From contig NZ_CP032829.1 of NCBI RefSeq assembly GCF_003660165.1, forward strand, positions 930,001-994,000: a stretch of DNA of 64,000 nt, written 5' to 3'. The translations under genes and the position numbers were made by a program. How positions within the stretch are numbered: the first letter of the stretch is position 1; each line of letters starts with the position of its first letter. Positions 49,829-59,146 of this stretch are shown here, one piece after another. The notes beneath the pieces were generated by a model. It saw nothing but the letters and a program-made list of their open reading frames with translations, did not search any database and had not been told where the DNA came from. The stretch is from Sphingomonas paeninsulae (GTDB lineage Bacteria > Pseudomonadota > Alphaproteobacteria > Sphingomonadales > Sphingomonadaceae).

Positions 49829-51094
49829 CTAAAACCACACGTCCACTGCGTGAATGGCGACACCAACCAGCCCGCCGACAACCGTACCATTCACCCGGAT
49901 ATACTGCAGGTCCCGTCCGACCGCATTTTCCAGACGACCAGTAATCGTGTCCGCGTCCCACCCGCGAACCGTGTCCGAAACCAGCCTGACGATCTGGTCG
50001 CCGTAGCTAGCGGTAACACCGATCGCAGTGCGGCGAGCGAAGCGATTGATCGTCGAGCGCAGCCGGGCATCCTCCTGTAACGTCGTCCCCAATTGCTTCA
50101 GCATCTCACCGAATTTGCCAGCCAGTGCCGCGTCCGGGTTTTTCGCCGCACGCAACATCGCCGCCCGCGCCTGCTCCCACAACCCATCGAGCCAGCGCAA
50201 CATCGCCGGATTCTCCAGTATCTCGTCGCGAAAACCGGCAACCCGCTCCCGCATCCGCTCATCGAATTGCAAATCGGCAGCAAGTTTCTGCAACCCTTCC
50301 TCTGCCTTGGCGCGCAACGGATGTTCGGGATCATTCGCCATATCATCGAGCATTTTTTGCAGCCCGGTAACGATAGCACTGGACAGCGTCTCATCCAGTC
50401 CGGTCCAGCGCATGATGCTCCCCGCGCGCTTGTGAACCATGTCGCGAATCAGCGCATCATTGTGCAGTAACGTCTTCCCCGCCCAGCGGATCAAACCGTC
50501 GAGCAAGGGCATATGGCGGTGTTCGGCAATCGCAGCACTCAACGCCTGACCCAGCAATGGTGCCAGATCCAAACTGCGTATCCGCGCCGAAATCGCGCCC
50601 TTCACCATGCCGCCCAGCCGTTCCTGATCGAGCGATCCGATCATATGGGCAACCAGCCGCGAAGCACCGTCGCGCATCCGCCCGGTGCTATCCGGCGGTG
50701 ATGTCAGAAACCGGCCTGCTGCGGACGCCAGATCGAGTTTGCGCATCCGCCGACCGACAACGGCGGGGGTCAGGAAATTATCGCGCAGGAACAGTGCCAG
50801 CGTATCGCCGATCCGATCCTTGTTCCGCGGGATGATCGCCGTGTGCGGGATCGGCAGCCCAAGCGGGTGCCGAAACAATGCCGTAACCGCGAACCAATCG
50901 GCCAACCCACCAACCATCGCCGCCTCGGCGAAGGCCCGGACGAATCCAACTGCCGGATAAACCTGGCTGAACGTGCGTGCGATCGCATATACGACCGCCA
51001 TCAACACCAGCAAACCGGTCGCAACCATTCGCATACGACCGGGGCCGCCCTGCATGGGAATCAATCTCAAACCGGCGATACGGGTGGCCATCAT
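49829..51094 (-). CDS. DUF445 family membrane protein (YjiN-like)
   Basis: 421 residues; one N-terminal helix ('ATGLLVLMAVVYAIARTF'), a second short hydrophobic stretch with 'GFVRAFAEAAMVGGLADWFAVTALFRHPLG', and a C-terminal 'YIRVNGTVVGGLVGVAIHAV' anchor. The long middle is amphipathic and helical. 'GALADWFAV.ALFR.P' and the closing 'IR.NG...G..VG' are DUF445 signatures. Function is unknown in the family; it is probably a cell-envelope scaffold. Two start Met residues are adjacent. Separated from the RND gene by 47 bases in the same direction. Confidence 0.88.
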   Translation of the reverse strand: MMATRIAGLRLIPMQGGPGRMRMVATGLLVLMAVVYAIARTFSQVYPAVGFVRAFAEAAMVGGLADWFAVTALFRHPLGLPIPHTAIIPRNKDRIGDTLALFLRDNFLTPAVVGRRMRKLDLASAAGRFLTSPPDSTGRMRDGASRLVAHMIGSLDQERLGGMVKGAISARIRSLDLAPLLGQALSAAIAEHRHMPLLDGLIRWAGKTLLHNDALIRDMVHKRAGSIMRWTGLDETLSSAIVTGLQKMLDDMANDPEHPLRAKAEEGLQKLAADLQFDERMRERVAGFRDEILENPAMLRWLDGLWEQARAAMLRAAKNPDAALAGKFGEMLKQLGTTLQEDARLRSTINRFARRTAIGVTASYGDQIVRLVSDTVRGWDADTITGRLENAVGRDLQYIRVNGTVVGGLVGVAIHAVDVWF

Positions 51095-51141
51095 TTCAAT
51101 CCAACGCGCGCCCGCGCTGCAGGTTCACCAACGCAGGCGAT

Positions 51142-54100
51142 TCACTCGGCGGGCCGAACGACGGGAGGCTCTATCGGCGGTCCTTTGTCGCCATGCTCGC
51201 CGCCATTCGTCAGCTTGCGTGCCAACCAGGGACCGACATGTTCCTCTATCCCGACCGCCATGCTGAAAGTCGCTGGCACGATCAACAATGTTAGCAACGT
51301 CGATACGATGAGGCCACCGATTACGGTGATGCCCATCGGCGCACGAAAGCTGCCGTCACCGCTTAACGACAGGGCAACAGGAACCATCCCTGCGACCATG
51401 GCCACCGTCGTCATCAGGATCGGCTGCGCACGTTTATGGCCTGCGTCGAGGATCGCCGTGAACTTGTCCACGCCCTTGGACATCTCTTCCAGTGCAAAAT
51501 CCACTAGCAGAATCGAATTTTTCGCCACGATGCCGAGCAACATGAGGAAACCTATAAGCACCGGCATCGAAATCGGCGTGCCGGTCATTCGCAGGGCCAG
51601 TGCGCCGCCAAGGGGTGCCAGCAATAACGAACCCATATTCACGAACGGAGGCATCACGCGCTTGTACAACAACACAAGCACTGCAAAAACGAGGAAGACG
51701 CCCGAAATCACAGCGATTATAAAGTTCAAAACCAATTCCGCCTGCCACTTCTCCTGACCCAGATGGAGTTCCTTGATTCCTTGAGGCAGGTTTTTCAACG
51801 CGGGCAGCGCAGCAATCTTGGGCATTGCTTCACCTGAAACGAGTCCCGGTGCCAGATCGACACCGATCGACAGTCTCCTGATCTGGTTGGTGCGTTGAAT
51901 AACCGTCGGGCCAGCACCGAATCCGACATCGGCAACGACATTCAGCGGAACCGAGCCACCGCTCGCCGTCGGCACAGGCAGGTTTTGAATGGTCGCAAGG
52001 CTGCGGCGGGCATCTTCACCGATCAGCGTCCGTATTGGAATTTGCCGATCGGACAGTGAGAATTTCGCGGTATTCTGATCGATATCACCCAACGTCGCGA
52101 TACGGATCGTCTGGCTCAGCGCCTGTGTGGTCACACCCAGCTCGGCGGCGAGATCCATACGCGGATGAATCGTGATTTCGGGACGTTGCAAATCCGCTGC
52201 CGTTCGCGGCGCACGCAACTCCGGCAACGTTTTCATCTGTTCGACGATCTTGTTGCCCTGCGCCAGCAAGGCGTCCGGATCATCCCCACCGATAGTGATC
52301 GTGATGTCTCGTCCGGTATTGCCCGGGCCGCCCTGCGACTGCGACTGGAACGCGACCCGTGCATCGGGGACGAGGTTCAGTTTGGTCGCCCAACTCCGCT
52401 CGAACTGGACGCTGGTCACCGACCTCTTCTTTTTCAAAGTCAGATAGATGTTCGCAGTGCCGACGTTGATATTCGCAAACGCCGATTGCACTTCGGGCGC
52501 GGTGGAAATCTCCTTGGTGACGGCATCGGTAACCGCAGTCGTCTGAGCAAGTGTCGATCCGGGAGTCAACTCGATCCGGATTTGGCTGTAATCGGTGTTG
52601 ATAGTCGGCTGAAACGTCATGGGCATGCCCCAGAACGTCAGGATCGTCGCGAAAAACGCCACGACGCCAACGGTTATCGTTTTCCAGCGATGGATCAGCG
52701 TCCAGCGCAGCGTCTTCATATACCAGTCCATCAGCCGCCCCTCGCCATGCGAAGCGGCGCCATGGCTTTTCAGGAAATAGGCGGCGACCATTGGCGTAAT
52801 CAGGCGCGCAACAGCCAGGCTCATCAGCACCGATGCGACGACCGTCAGACCGAAGTTTTTGAAAAACTGACCCGAAATTCCGGGCATCAGGCCAACGGGC
52901 AGGAACACCGCCACGATCGCCATCGTCGTTGCCAGCACCGCCAGCCCGATCTCATCGGCGGCGTCGATCGAAGCCTGATAAGCGGTTTTACCCATGCGCA
53001 TATGCCGGACGATATTTTCGATCTCGACGATCGCGTCATCGACCAGCACACCGGCCACAAGGCTGAGCGCCAACAAGCTTAGACCGTTCAGCGAAAATCC
53101 CAAAAGGTCCATGAACCAGAACGTCGGTATGGCAGACAGCGGGATCGCGAGTGCAGAAATGATCGTGGCCCGCTTATCGCGCAGGAACAGATAAACGACC
53201 AGCACGGCCAGCACCGCGCCCTCAACCATAGCCTCGAGAGCCGATATATATTGCTCCTTGGTATAGCCGACGTCAGTGTAAAGTTCGACGAAATGAACCT
53301 TCGGATTTTCTTTTTCGAGCTTCACCAATTCCTTTTGGACCGCATCGTAAACAGAAACGTCGGAGGCACCCTTTGCTTTCTCGATCGAGAAGCTCAGCAC
53401 TTGTCGACCGTTCATTTTGGCGATCTTGCGTTGTTCTGCGTAACTGTCGCGGACCGTCGCAATTTCGGCGAGCTTGATCGTCCGGCCTGCACCGACTGCA
53501 ATCTGGGTTTGCGAAAGGGCAAAGGCGTTCTTTGCGTTACCGATTACACGAACTGCCTGCTCGGACCCGGCGATCTCAGCACGGCCACCGGCGGCATTGG
53601 TATTGACCGCTCGCAACTGCGCGTTGACCTGAGACGCAGTCACGCCATGAGCCTGTAACTTTGCGGGGTCGAGCACGACCTGAATTTCACGATCGACGCC
53701 GCCGCTTCGATTGACGGCCGCCAGGCCGGATATGCCAAGAATCCGCTTGGCCACGGTATTGTCGACATACCAGCTCAAATCCTCGATCGTCATATCAGTC
53801 GCCTGTGCGGATATGAATGCGATGGGATCGCCCGAAATATCGACGCGGCTCACCTGTGGTTCCAATATGCCGTCGGGTAAATCGGACCGAATGTTGGAAA
53901 TGGCATCACGTACATCGTTCACGGCGCGATCTATCGGTGTGCCAATTGTGAACTGGACAAACGTCTGTGATGTTCCCTCGCGCACCGTCGAATTGATTTC
54001 ATCGACGCCGCTGATCCCCCGGATCGCCGCTTCAACCTTTTGCGTTACCTGCGTTTCCAGCTCTGTCGGAGCAGCGCCGGGCTGCGAAACCAGGACGATA

Positions 54101-54243
54101 GCCGCAGGAAAATCGATGTCGGGATTGTTGTTCACCCGCATCTGCATGAAACTGAAAATGCCAGCCAGAGACAAGGCAATGAACAGCACGATCGGCGCAA
54201 CAGGATTGCGGATCGACCATGCCGAAATATTACGAAAATTCAT
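51142..54243 (-). CDS. RND efflux transporter permease (AcrB/MexF-like)
   Basis: A 1033-residue trimeric proton-drug antiporter of the inner membrane. TM1 'NPVAPIVLFIALSLAGIFSF', two large periplasmic loops, and the proton-relay aspartates in TM4 'LVAGVLVDDAIVEIENI'. 'LPVGLMPGISGQFFKNFG' is typical of the family. The C-terminal 40 residues are basic and proline-rich. It has HAE1-like loops, but drug range is undetermined. The adaptor lies 32 bases upstream; no outer-membrane channel gene is in the window, so it must borrow a TolC-like protein. Confidence 0.93.
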   Translation of the reverse strand: MNFRNISAWSIRNPVAPIVLFIALSLAGIFSFMQMRVNNNPDIDFPAAIVLVSQPGAAPTELETQVTQKVEAAIRGISGVDEINSTVREGTSQTFVQFTIGTPIDRAVNDVRDAISNIRSDLPDGILEPQVSRVDISGDPIAFISAQATDMTIEDLSWYVDNTVAKRILGISGLAAVNRSGGVDREIQVVLDPAKLQAHGVTASQVNAQLRAVNTNAAGGRAEIAGSEQAVRVIGNAKNAFALSQTQIAVGAGRTIKLAEIATVRDSYAEQRKIAKMNGRQVLSFSIEKAKGASDVSVYDAVQKELVKLEKENPKVHFVELYTDVGYTKEQYISALEAMVEGAVLAVLVVYLFLRDKRATIISALAIPLSAIPTFWFMDLLGFSLNGLSLLALSLVAGVLVDDAIVEIENIVRHMRMGKTAYQASIDAADEIGLAVLATTMAIVAVFLPVGLMPGISGQFFKNFGLTVVASVLMSLAVARLITPMVAAYFLKSHGAASHGEGRLMDWYMKTLRWTLIHRWKTITVGVVAFFATILTFWGMPMTFQPTINTDYSQIRIELTPGSTLAQTTAVTDAVTKEISTAPEVQSAFANINVGTANIYLTLKKKRSVTSVQFERSWATKLNLVPDARVAFQSQSQGGPGNTGRDITITIGGDDPDALLAQGNKIVEQMKTLPELRAPRTAADLQRPEITIHPRMDLAAELGVTTQALSQTIRIATLGDIDQNTAKFSLSDRQIPIRTLIGEDARRSLATIQNLPVPTASGGSVPLNVVADVGFGAGPTVIQRTNQIRRLSIGVDLAPGLVSGEAMPKIAALPALKNLPQGIKELHLGQEKWQAELVLNFIIAVISGVFLVFAVLVLLYKRVMPPFVNMGSLLLAPLGGALALRMTGTPISMPVLIGFLMLLGIVAKNSILLVDFALEEMSKGVDKFTAILDAGHKRAQPILMTTVAMVAGMVPVALSLSGDGSFRAPMGITVIGGLIVSTLLTLLIVPATFSMAVGIEEHVGPWLARKLTNGGEHGDKGPPIEPPVVRPAE

Positions 54244-54275
54244 TGCCGCAAAAAGCCTTCAACCGGGTACGCGGG

Positions 54276-55460
54276 CTATTTCGGAACGGTCGCCCGGGTC
54301 GGGATTACAGTCTCTCCCGGGTTAAGGAAACCTCCTGCGGAAAGGACAACTTGTTCCTGACCATTCAGTCCACCCAATATGGTAACGCCGGTGTCGCTGA
54401 CGTCGCCGACTTTCACGTCCCGACGCGCCACCTTTTTGTCGGCACCAATCACATAAACGTAATTGCCCTTTGTATCGCTCTGTACCGCCGATTCTGGAAG
54501 CTGCGGCACATCCGCCGCGCCGCCGATGATTCGAGCGGCGGCAAATCCGCCCGGACGCAGTGCCGTATTATACGGTAGTGCGACGCGTGCGATACCTTGT
54601 CGCGTCTGCGGATCGATAATCGGTGACACCTGCCAGATTTGCCCTGAAAAACTCTGCGTTGACCCTACCGGCGTAACCGAAGCCTGTTGCCCCACTCGCA
54701 TCCGCGCAAGATCGCTTTCGCCCAGCCGCGCCAGTAATTCCAGCTCGCCGCCCTTCGCCACGCGGAACAACACGCCCGAAGCGGCACCGACGACTTGCCC
54801 CGGCTCAACCGACCGCGTCAGGACAAGACCCGCCGCTGGTGATCGAATGTCCAGACGAGCGGTCGTTGCCTGAGCCTGACCGAGTTGCGCCCGTGCAACA
54901 TCGACCCGCGCGCGCGCCGCGTCACGGATCGCCGTTTTGCTGTCGACATCGGCTTTCGAGATAAATCCGCGCGAAACCAGTTGCATGGCGCGGTCCAGAT
55001 TGGACTGGGCAATGCGGGCATCCGCCTGCGCCACGGTAATCGAAGCAGCAAGCGAATTGCCAAGTTGTGTCTGAACCCGACGATCGACGGTTGCCAGTAC
55101 CTGTCCCGCATTCACCCACTGGCCCGGCTCGACCAGAACCTGCGTCACCATGCCACCTTCACCGGCAACACCTACCGGCATCTCACGGCGTGCGGCCAGA
55201 TTGCCGGTGGCGGTGACCACGGCATCAACGGTGCTGCGACCCGGCACGACGACGGTAACTGTCGGAACCTGCTTGGCGCTGGCATCCGCATCCACAGGCT
55301 TTCCGCTACGAAACATGAAGAACGCTGCCAACAAGACGACCAAGGCGATGACGCCGCCGATTATCAGGTTACGCCGGCGACGCGAGCGCGCGACAACACC
55401 ATCTTCGGCGACATAAGACCGTGCATCCGTGTCATGGGTAAAACCGGATTCGAAATTCAT
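54276..55460 (-). CDS. RND efflux periplasmic adaptor subunit (membrane fusion protein)
   Basis: A 394-residue adaptor linking the RND pump to an outer-membrane channel. One N-terminal helix 'NLIIGGVIALVVLLAAFFMF' anchors it without a lipobox. The lipoyl halves are 'TVDAVVTATGNLAARREMPV' and 'DIRSPAAGLVLTRSVEPGQV', separated by a ~75-residue alpha hairpin. The beta-barrel carries 'GVLFRVAKGGELELLARLGE'. I chose ATG 55460 rather than TTG two codons earlier. A sigma-70-like promoter lies at 55511-55539. Confidence 0.92.
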   Translation of the reverse strand: MNFESGFTHDTDARSYVAEDGVVARSRRRRNLIIGGVIALVVLLAAFFMFRSGKPVDADASAKQVPTVTVVVPGRSTVDAVVTATGNLAARREMPVGVAGEGGMVTQVLVEPGQWVNAGQVLATVDRRVQTQLGNSLAASITVAQADARIAQSNLDRAMQLVSRGFISKADVDSKTAIRDAARARVDVARAQLGQAQATTARLDIRSPAAGLVLTRSVEPGQVVGAASGVLFRVAKGGELELLARLGESDLARMRVGQQASVTPVGSTQSFSGQIWQVSPIIDPQTRQGIARVALPYNTALRPGGFAAARIIGGAADVPQLPESAVQSDTKGNYVYVIGADKKVARRDVKVGDVSDTGVTILGGLNGQEQVVLSAGGFLNPGETVIPTRATVPK

Positions 55461-55510
55461 CGCCAAATCAACCTCGTCGACACGCTACAGCGCAAATTGC
55501 ACCGCCCAGT

Positions 55511-55539
55511 GTGTTACCTTAATAAGTCACTGCACTCAA
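55511..55539 (-). promoter_or_regulatory. Possible sigma-70 promoter of the RND efflux operon
   Basis: On the minus strand TTGAGT and TAACAC lie 17 bases apart, about 50 bases before the adaptor ATG. The spacer holds ACTTATTAAGG, a possible regulator site, but I see no perfect dyad. Confidence 0.4.
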
Positions 55540-55666
55540 TAGGGCGCATCATTTGCAGTCTAATGATCGGTTAGAGGGCGACGGGCAAGTGAAGCCGACC
55601 TTAATCCGTGCTTGCTTTCGACCTTTCACCGGCGCAGCTTTCGATCAGCAATAAGGGAGGAAATAT

Positions 55667-55927
55667 ATGGACCGCGGTTTCTTTGGTTGGATCGTTATCG
55701 GTATCGTTGCGGGCGTACTCGGCAAATTGCTGATGCCTGGTAAGGATCCGGGCGGATTTATCGTCACTATTCTCATCGGTATCGCGGGTTCTCTGCTTGC
55801 AGGATTTCTGGGTCAGGCGATCGGATTTTATCGGCCGGGTCAGGCTGGTGGCTGGGTCGGCGCAACCGTCGGCGCGATTATCCTGCTGTTCCTTTATCGT
55901 TTGGTGACGCGCAGCCGCACTGGCTGA
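55667..55927 (+). CDS. GlsB/YeaQ/YmgE family stress-response membrane protein (first copy)
   Basis: 86 residues with three hydrophobic helices: 'GWIVIGIVAGVLGKLLMPGK', 'GFIVTILIGIAGSLLAGFLG' and 'GGWVGATVGAIILLFLYRLV'. 'G.IAG.L.......GGF..TI.IGI.G....GF' is the transglycosylase-associated/GlsB pattern. Small envelope protein of unknown mechanism, often induced by stress. Strong GGGAGG ribosome site. A second family member lies 0.9 kb away on the other strand. The 200 bases upstream hold the RND promoter; I see no clear promoter for this gene. Confidence 0.92.
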   Translation: MDRGFFGWIVIGIVAGVLGKLLMPGKDPGGFIVTILIGIAGSLLAGFLGQAIGFYRPGQAGGWVGATVGAIILLFLYRLVTRSRTG

Positions 55928-56025
55928 ACGCACGCTGCCGGATCAGTTCATAATCGGTGCAGCCGCGACATGCTTGAGAGCCTTTCGCGCGCTGCATTGA
56001 TGCGTCGCGTTTTGGGAGTGAAATC

Positions 56026-56745
56026 ATGAAATATCTTATCGCCGCTGCGGCCACGATGGGGACGCTGGCTTCGGTCGCGGCCCCAGAGGCTGCAATGGCC
56101 GACGTAGCACAGGCCATTTCAGGGACGAGACTGGACATCGTCGCTCGCGGGGAAGTCACTCGCGTACCCGACATCGCGGTGATTTCGGCTGGCGTAGTGA
56201 CACAGGCAAAGGACGCCCAGACCGCGCTGAGCGATAACGGCGCACAGATGACCCGCGTCCTTGCGGCATTGAAGCGCGCAGGAGTTGCCGACCGCGACGT
56301 ATCGACGTCGAGCATCGGCCTGTCCGCGCAATATCGTTATGCAGACAATCAGCCACCTGTTGTCACCGGTTATCAGGCGAACAACAGCGTCTCGATCCGG
56401 TTTCGGGACGTCGCCAAATCAGGCACGATCCTCGATGCCTTGGTCGCTGCGGGCGCAAACCAGATCAACGGTCCCAACCTGATGATCGACAAGCCTGCCC
56501 CGGCAATCGACGAGGCGCGCGTGCAAGCTATGGCCCTCGCACACAGTCGTGCCGAACTTTACGCAAAGGCGGCCGGCCTCACGGTAAAGCGCATCGTTTC
56601 GATCGGCGAATCTGCCGACGAGCAGGGTCCACGACCTTACCCGGTGATGATGATGGCCCGCGATTCTGCGGCTCCAAAAACCCATATCGCACCAGGTGAA
56701 CAGCAAATTGGCGTTACTTTGTCAGTTACCTTCGAATTGAACTGA
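56026..56745 (+). CDS. SIMPL domain-containing protein, periplasmic (DUF541)
   Basis: 239 residues; signal peptide to about residue 25 (AMA-D). The SIMPL/DUF541 fold follows: 'LDIVARGEVTRVPDIAVISA', 'VADRDVSTSSIGLSAQYRYA', 'GYQANNSVSIRFRDVAKSGT', 'DEARVQAMALAHSRAELYAKAAG' (last part) and a final 'IGVTLSVTFELN'. The fold is linked to oxidative-stress defence or outer-membrane integrity (as in BP26 and YggE). Lies between two GlsB-type genes and ends in a bidirectional terminator. Confidence 0.92.
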   Translation: MKYLIAAAATMGTLASVAAPEAAMADVAQAISGTRLDIVARGEVTRVPDIAVISAGVVTQAKDAQTALSDNGAQMTRVLAALKRAGVADRDVSTSSIGLSAQYRYADNQPPVVTGYQANNSVSIRFRDVAKSGTILDALVAAGANQINGPNLMIDKPAPAIDEARVQAMALAHSRAELYAKAAGLTVKRIVSIGESADEQGPRPYPVMMMARDSAAPKTHIAPGEQQIGVTLSVTFELN

Positions 56746-56753
56746 CTTTCACA

Positions 56754-56794
56754 AAAAAAGGGGCGCCGGTCACATGACCGACGCCCCTTTTTCG
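56754..56794. terminator. Bidirectional rho-independent terminator
   Basis: AGGGGCG-CCGGTCA and TGACCG-ACGCCCCT flank a CA loop. Seven A before and five T after make it usable in both directions, for the SIMPL gene (plus strand) and the second GlsB gene (minus strand). It is the strongest terminator in the window. Confidence 0.9.
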
Positions 56795-56809
56795 TTAACA
56801 GTCGAATGT

Positions 56810-57070
56810 TTAGCGAACCCGACCGCGACGAATTAGATTGATGATTGCGAGCAGGATGACAGCGCCAAGAAAGGCTGCGATCAGTGCTGGCGCGCTGAAC
56901 ACGTTGTCGTTCATTTCGCCATGACCGAAGATCAGTCCGCCGATGAACGCGCCGACGATGCCGACGACGATGTTGAGAAACAGGCCCTGTTGGCCGTCAG
57001 TCCGCATGACGATGCTGGCGAGCCAGCCGATTATGCCGCCGACGATCAGCCACATTAGCAAACCGATCAT
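56810..57070 (-). CDS. GlsB/YeaQ/YmgE family stress-response membrane protein (second copy)
   Basis: 86 residues from ATG 57070 (MIGLLMWLIVGGIIGWLAS). Three helices, and 'GLFLNIVVGIVGAFIGGLIFG' in the middle, match the family more closely to YeaQ than the copy at 55,667 does. Longer in-frame readings lack a start site; GGAGGGAATACT precedes this ATG. Transcribed towards the shared terminator. Function unknown beyond membrane stress association. The 151 bases upstream hold only weak promoter-like boxes. Confidence 0.92.
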   Translation of the reverse strand: MIGLLMWLIVGGIIGWLASIVMRTDGQQGLFLNIVVGIVGAFIGGLIFGHGEMNDNVFSAPALIAAFLGAVILLAIINLIRRGRVR

Positions 57071-57221
57071 AGTATTCCCTCCTGCTCCAACACGCGAAGT
57101 ATTCGCGCGCTTCGTTACAGACTGATAATACGCGCAAAAGCCGCTGCGGTTCCCTTTTGCGTTGCATATGCGCAACGATAGAGCGAACCGAGCGGGAGGA
57201 CGAACGGTTAATATAAGCTGG

Positions 57222-57521
57222 TCAGAACTTCTGCTGACGCTCGTAAAGCGATTTATAATGCTGGATACGTGTAACGCGCAGGCCGGGCATCCCCGAACGA
57301 TCCACTGCACGCTGCCATCCCGCAAACTCCTCGAGCGTCAGGCCATAGCGATCGCAAACATCGTCAACTGACAGCAGACCGCCAGCGACCGCAGCCACGA
57401 CTTCTGCCTTGCGCCGGACAACCCACCGGGTGGTGCCCGCAGGCGGAAGCGTCTGCATGGTCAAAGGTTCGCCGAGCGGACCGATAACTTGAGCAGGGCG
57501 AATTTTCTGGTTCTCGATCAT
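57222..57521 (-). CDS. sciP: SciP/DUF1153 family cell-cycle transcription regulator
   Basis: 99 residues. 'VIGPLGEPLTMQTLPPAGTT', 'RWVVRRKAEVVAAVAGGLLS' and 'RYGLTLEEFAGWQRAVDRSG' followed by 'GLRVTRIQHYK' are near-diagnostic of DUF1153. The Caulobacter member, SciP, represses CtrA-activated genes in G1. The helix-turn-helix lies at about residues 35-75. Function here is inferred from homology; whether this sphingomonad uses the same CtrA circuit is untested. Upstream lies a perfect GCCACT-GG-AGTGGC palindrome (57534-57547), a candidate operator. Confidence 0.9.
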   Translation of the reverse strand: MIENQKIRPAQVIGPLGEPLTMQTLPPAGTTRWVVRRKAEVVAAVAGGLLSVDDVCDRYGLTLEEFAGWQRAVDRSGMPGLRVTRIQHYKSLYERQQKF

Positions 57522-57533
57522 TTAATTCCTCAT

Positions 57534-57547
57534 GCCACTGGAGTGGC
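57534..57547. promoter_or_regulatory. Perfect palindrome upstream of sciP
   Basis: GCCACT (57534-57539), GG, AGTGGC (57542-57547): a 6-bp perfect inverted repeat 13 bases upstream of the sciP ATG. It could be an operator for autoregulation. No GANTC methylation site or clear CtrA box lies next to it. Confidence 0.4.
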
Positions 57548-57625
57548 GATCACGGTCATTCGCTAAACAGGCTTCTACCGCCCGGGCATTGAACGAACGC
57601 TGAAACGCCAAGGTAAACGTGAAGG

Positions 57626-57895
57626 TCATGATCGTTCACGCGGGTTAACGGGTTTGTCGGAGATTTCGGAAAAGCTGGCCGAAGACGATGGACCCAACTG
57701 CGGGCGGTCTGCGGCAAAGAGACTGATTCGCGGATCGTCCTGGGGAACAACCCGTGCTTCATGATCGGCCGATGCCGCTGCGCGCGCGGTCGGGGAAGCC
57801 GACTGACGCGCTGCTGCTGCCGATAACAGGCTTTGCAGATCGGGCGTTCCGGCGACCTTTGCGCCTTTGCGGCGTCTGGTAAAACTTAAGTCCAT
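57626..57895 (-). CDS. Small hypothetical protein between sciP and mnmA
   Basis: 89 residues starting [20 protein letters not shown]. The N-terminus is basic ('RRRKGAK'), followed by '[22 protein letters not shown]', an Ala/Ser-rich stretch, then an acidic-neutral tail ending 'KPVNPRERS'. No signal peptide, transmembrane helix or known motif; probably disordered and cytosolic. It shares its direction with sciP (105-base gap) and is divergent from mnmA (66 bases between starts), so it probably has its own promoter. I do not recognise it. Confidence 0.55.
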   Translation of the reverse strand: MDLSFTRRRKGAKVAGTPDLQSLLSAAAARQSASPTARAAASADHEARVVPQDDPRISLFAADRPQLGPSSSASFSEISDKPVNPRERS

Positions 57896-57961
57896 TACCG
57901 GTTTATGACAGCGATGGGTGAAGACCCGGTAAACCGCGTGCGAAAACTACCTTCATCGTCT

Positions 57962-59098
57962 ATGAACATTTTTCTTATGCAGGATCTGTTTCAACTTGGT
58001 GGCCCGAAAGGGTCTGACGGTGCGGGCAAACGCATCGTTGTCGCGATGTCGGGCGGCGTGGATTCATCAGTCGTGGCTGCACTCGCCGCCAAAAGTGGCG
58101 CCGAAGTGATCGGTATTACGCTCCAGCTTTACGATCATGGTGCGGCCACCAAACGCGCGGGAAGCTGCTGCGCCGGGCAAGACATCCGCGACGCACGCGC
58201 CGTCGCCGACCGCCTCGGCATCGCGCATTACGTGTTCGATCATGAAACACGTTTCCGCGATTCGGTGATCGACGGGTTTGCCGACGAATATATGGCGGGC
58301 CGCACCCCCATCCCCTGCGTACGCTGCAACATGGGGGTGAAGTTTACCGACCTGTTCCGACTGGCGAAGGAACTCGGCGCGGATTGCCTCGCGACCGGCC
58401 ACTATGTCCGCCGCGTTATGGGTGCCGACGGCCCCGAACTCCACCGCGCCGTCGACCCGGCCCGCGACCAGAGCTATTTCCTGTTTGCAACGACCACCGA
58501 CCAACTCGACTACCTCCGCTTCCCGCTTGGCGGCATGGAAAAATCCGCCGTGCGCGCGCTTGCTGCCGACCTGACACTCAGCGTAGCGGCCAAGCCCGAT
58601 AGTCAGGACATCTGTTTCGTGCCCGACGGCGATTATGCCTCACTCGTCAAGAAACTCCGCCCCGAAGCGGCGATCGGTGGCGACATTGTCGATCGCGCAG
58701 GTGCCGTACTCGGCAAGCATGACGGCATAGTGGGTTTTACCATCGGCCAACGCCGGGGACTGGAAATCGGCGGACAGGCAGAACCACTATATGTCGTGCG
58801 CGTCGAACCCGAAACGCGTCGCGTTGTCGTGGGACCACGTCAGGCCCTTGCGGTCAGCGGCGCGCGGCTTTCCGAAATCAACCTGATCGGTGCACCCGCA
58901 TCAGGCCCGTTGACCGCCAAAGTGCGTTCGATGGCAAAGCCGGTCCCTGTCACGATGGACGGCGAATGGCTTCGCTTCGACAAAAACGAATATGGCGTCG
59001 CCCCCGGACAGGCAGCGGTCCTTTACAGCGGCGAACGCGTAATCGGCGGCGGCTGGATCGAAGAAACCCTGGCCGCCGCGTTGGCGGAGGCTGCATAA
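57962..59098 (+). CDS. mnmA: tRNA 2-thiouridylase MnmA
   Basis: ATP-dependent enzyme installing 2-thiouridine at U34 of tRNA-Lys, -Glu and -Gln, receiving sulfur from the IscS/SufS relay. The PP-loop is '[16 protein letters not shown]'. Catalytic cysteines lie in '[12 protein letters not shown]' and '[13 protein letters not shown]'. The C-terminal beta domain is present ('[14 protein letters not shown]'). 378 residues from ATG 57962 ([10 protein letters not shown]), though ATG 57977 or an earlier GTG is possible; no Shine-Dalgarno site decides. Followed by a REP-like hairpin. Confidence 0.94.
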   Translation: MNIFLMQDLFQLGGPKGSDGAGKRIVVAMSGGVDSSVVAALAAKSGAEVIGITLQLYDHGAATKRAGSCCAGQDIRDARAVADRLGIAHYVFDHETRFRDSVIDGFADEYMAGRTPIPCVRCNMGVKFTDLFRLAKELGADCLATGHYVRRVMGADGPELHRAVDPARDQSYFLFATTTDQLDYLRFPLGGMEKSAVRALAADLTLSVAAKPDSQDICFVPDGDYASLVKKLRPEAAIGGDIVDRAGAVLGKHDGIVGFTIGQRRGLEIGGQAEPLYVVRVEPETRRVVVGPRQALAVSGARLSEINLIGAPASGPLTAKVRSMAKPVPVTMDGEWLRFDKNEYGVAPGQAAVLYSGERVIGGGWIEETLAAALAEAA

Positions 59099-59105
59099 CC
59101 CCTTT

Positions 59106-59134
59106 CGTCACCCTGAAACCAGTTCAGGATGACG
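59106..59134. repeat. REP-like palindrome between mnmA and dapD
   Basis: CGTCACCCTGAA and TTCAGGATGACG form a 12-bp stem with one mismatch around ACCAG, between the convergent mnmA and dapD. CACCCTGAA...TTCAGG elements are frequent intergenic palindromes in sphingomonad genomes (memory, not searched). Only one copy is visible in this window. It may also act as a terminator, though no T run follows. Confidence 0.55.
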
Positions 59135-59146
59135 ATATTGGGAGGG

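Noticed and set aside
57129-57153. EcfG-like promoter (GGAACC) upstream of the second GlsB gene
   Set aside because: The -35 matches, but at 16-17 bases spacing the -10 reads GTA or TAT instead of GTT.
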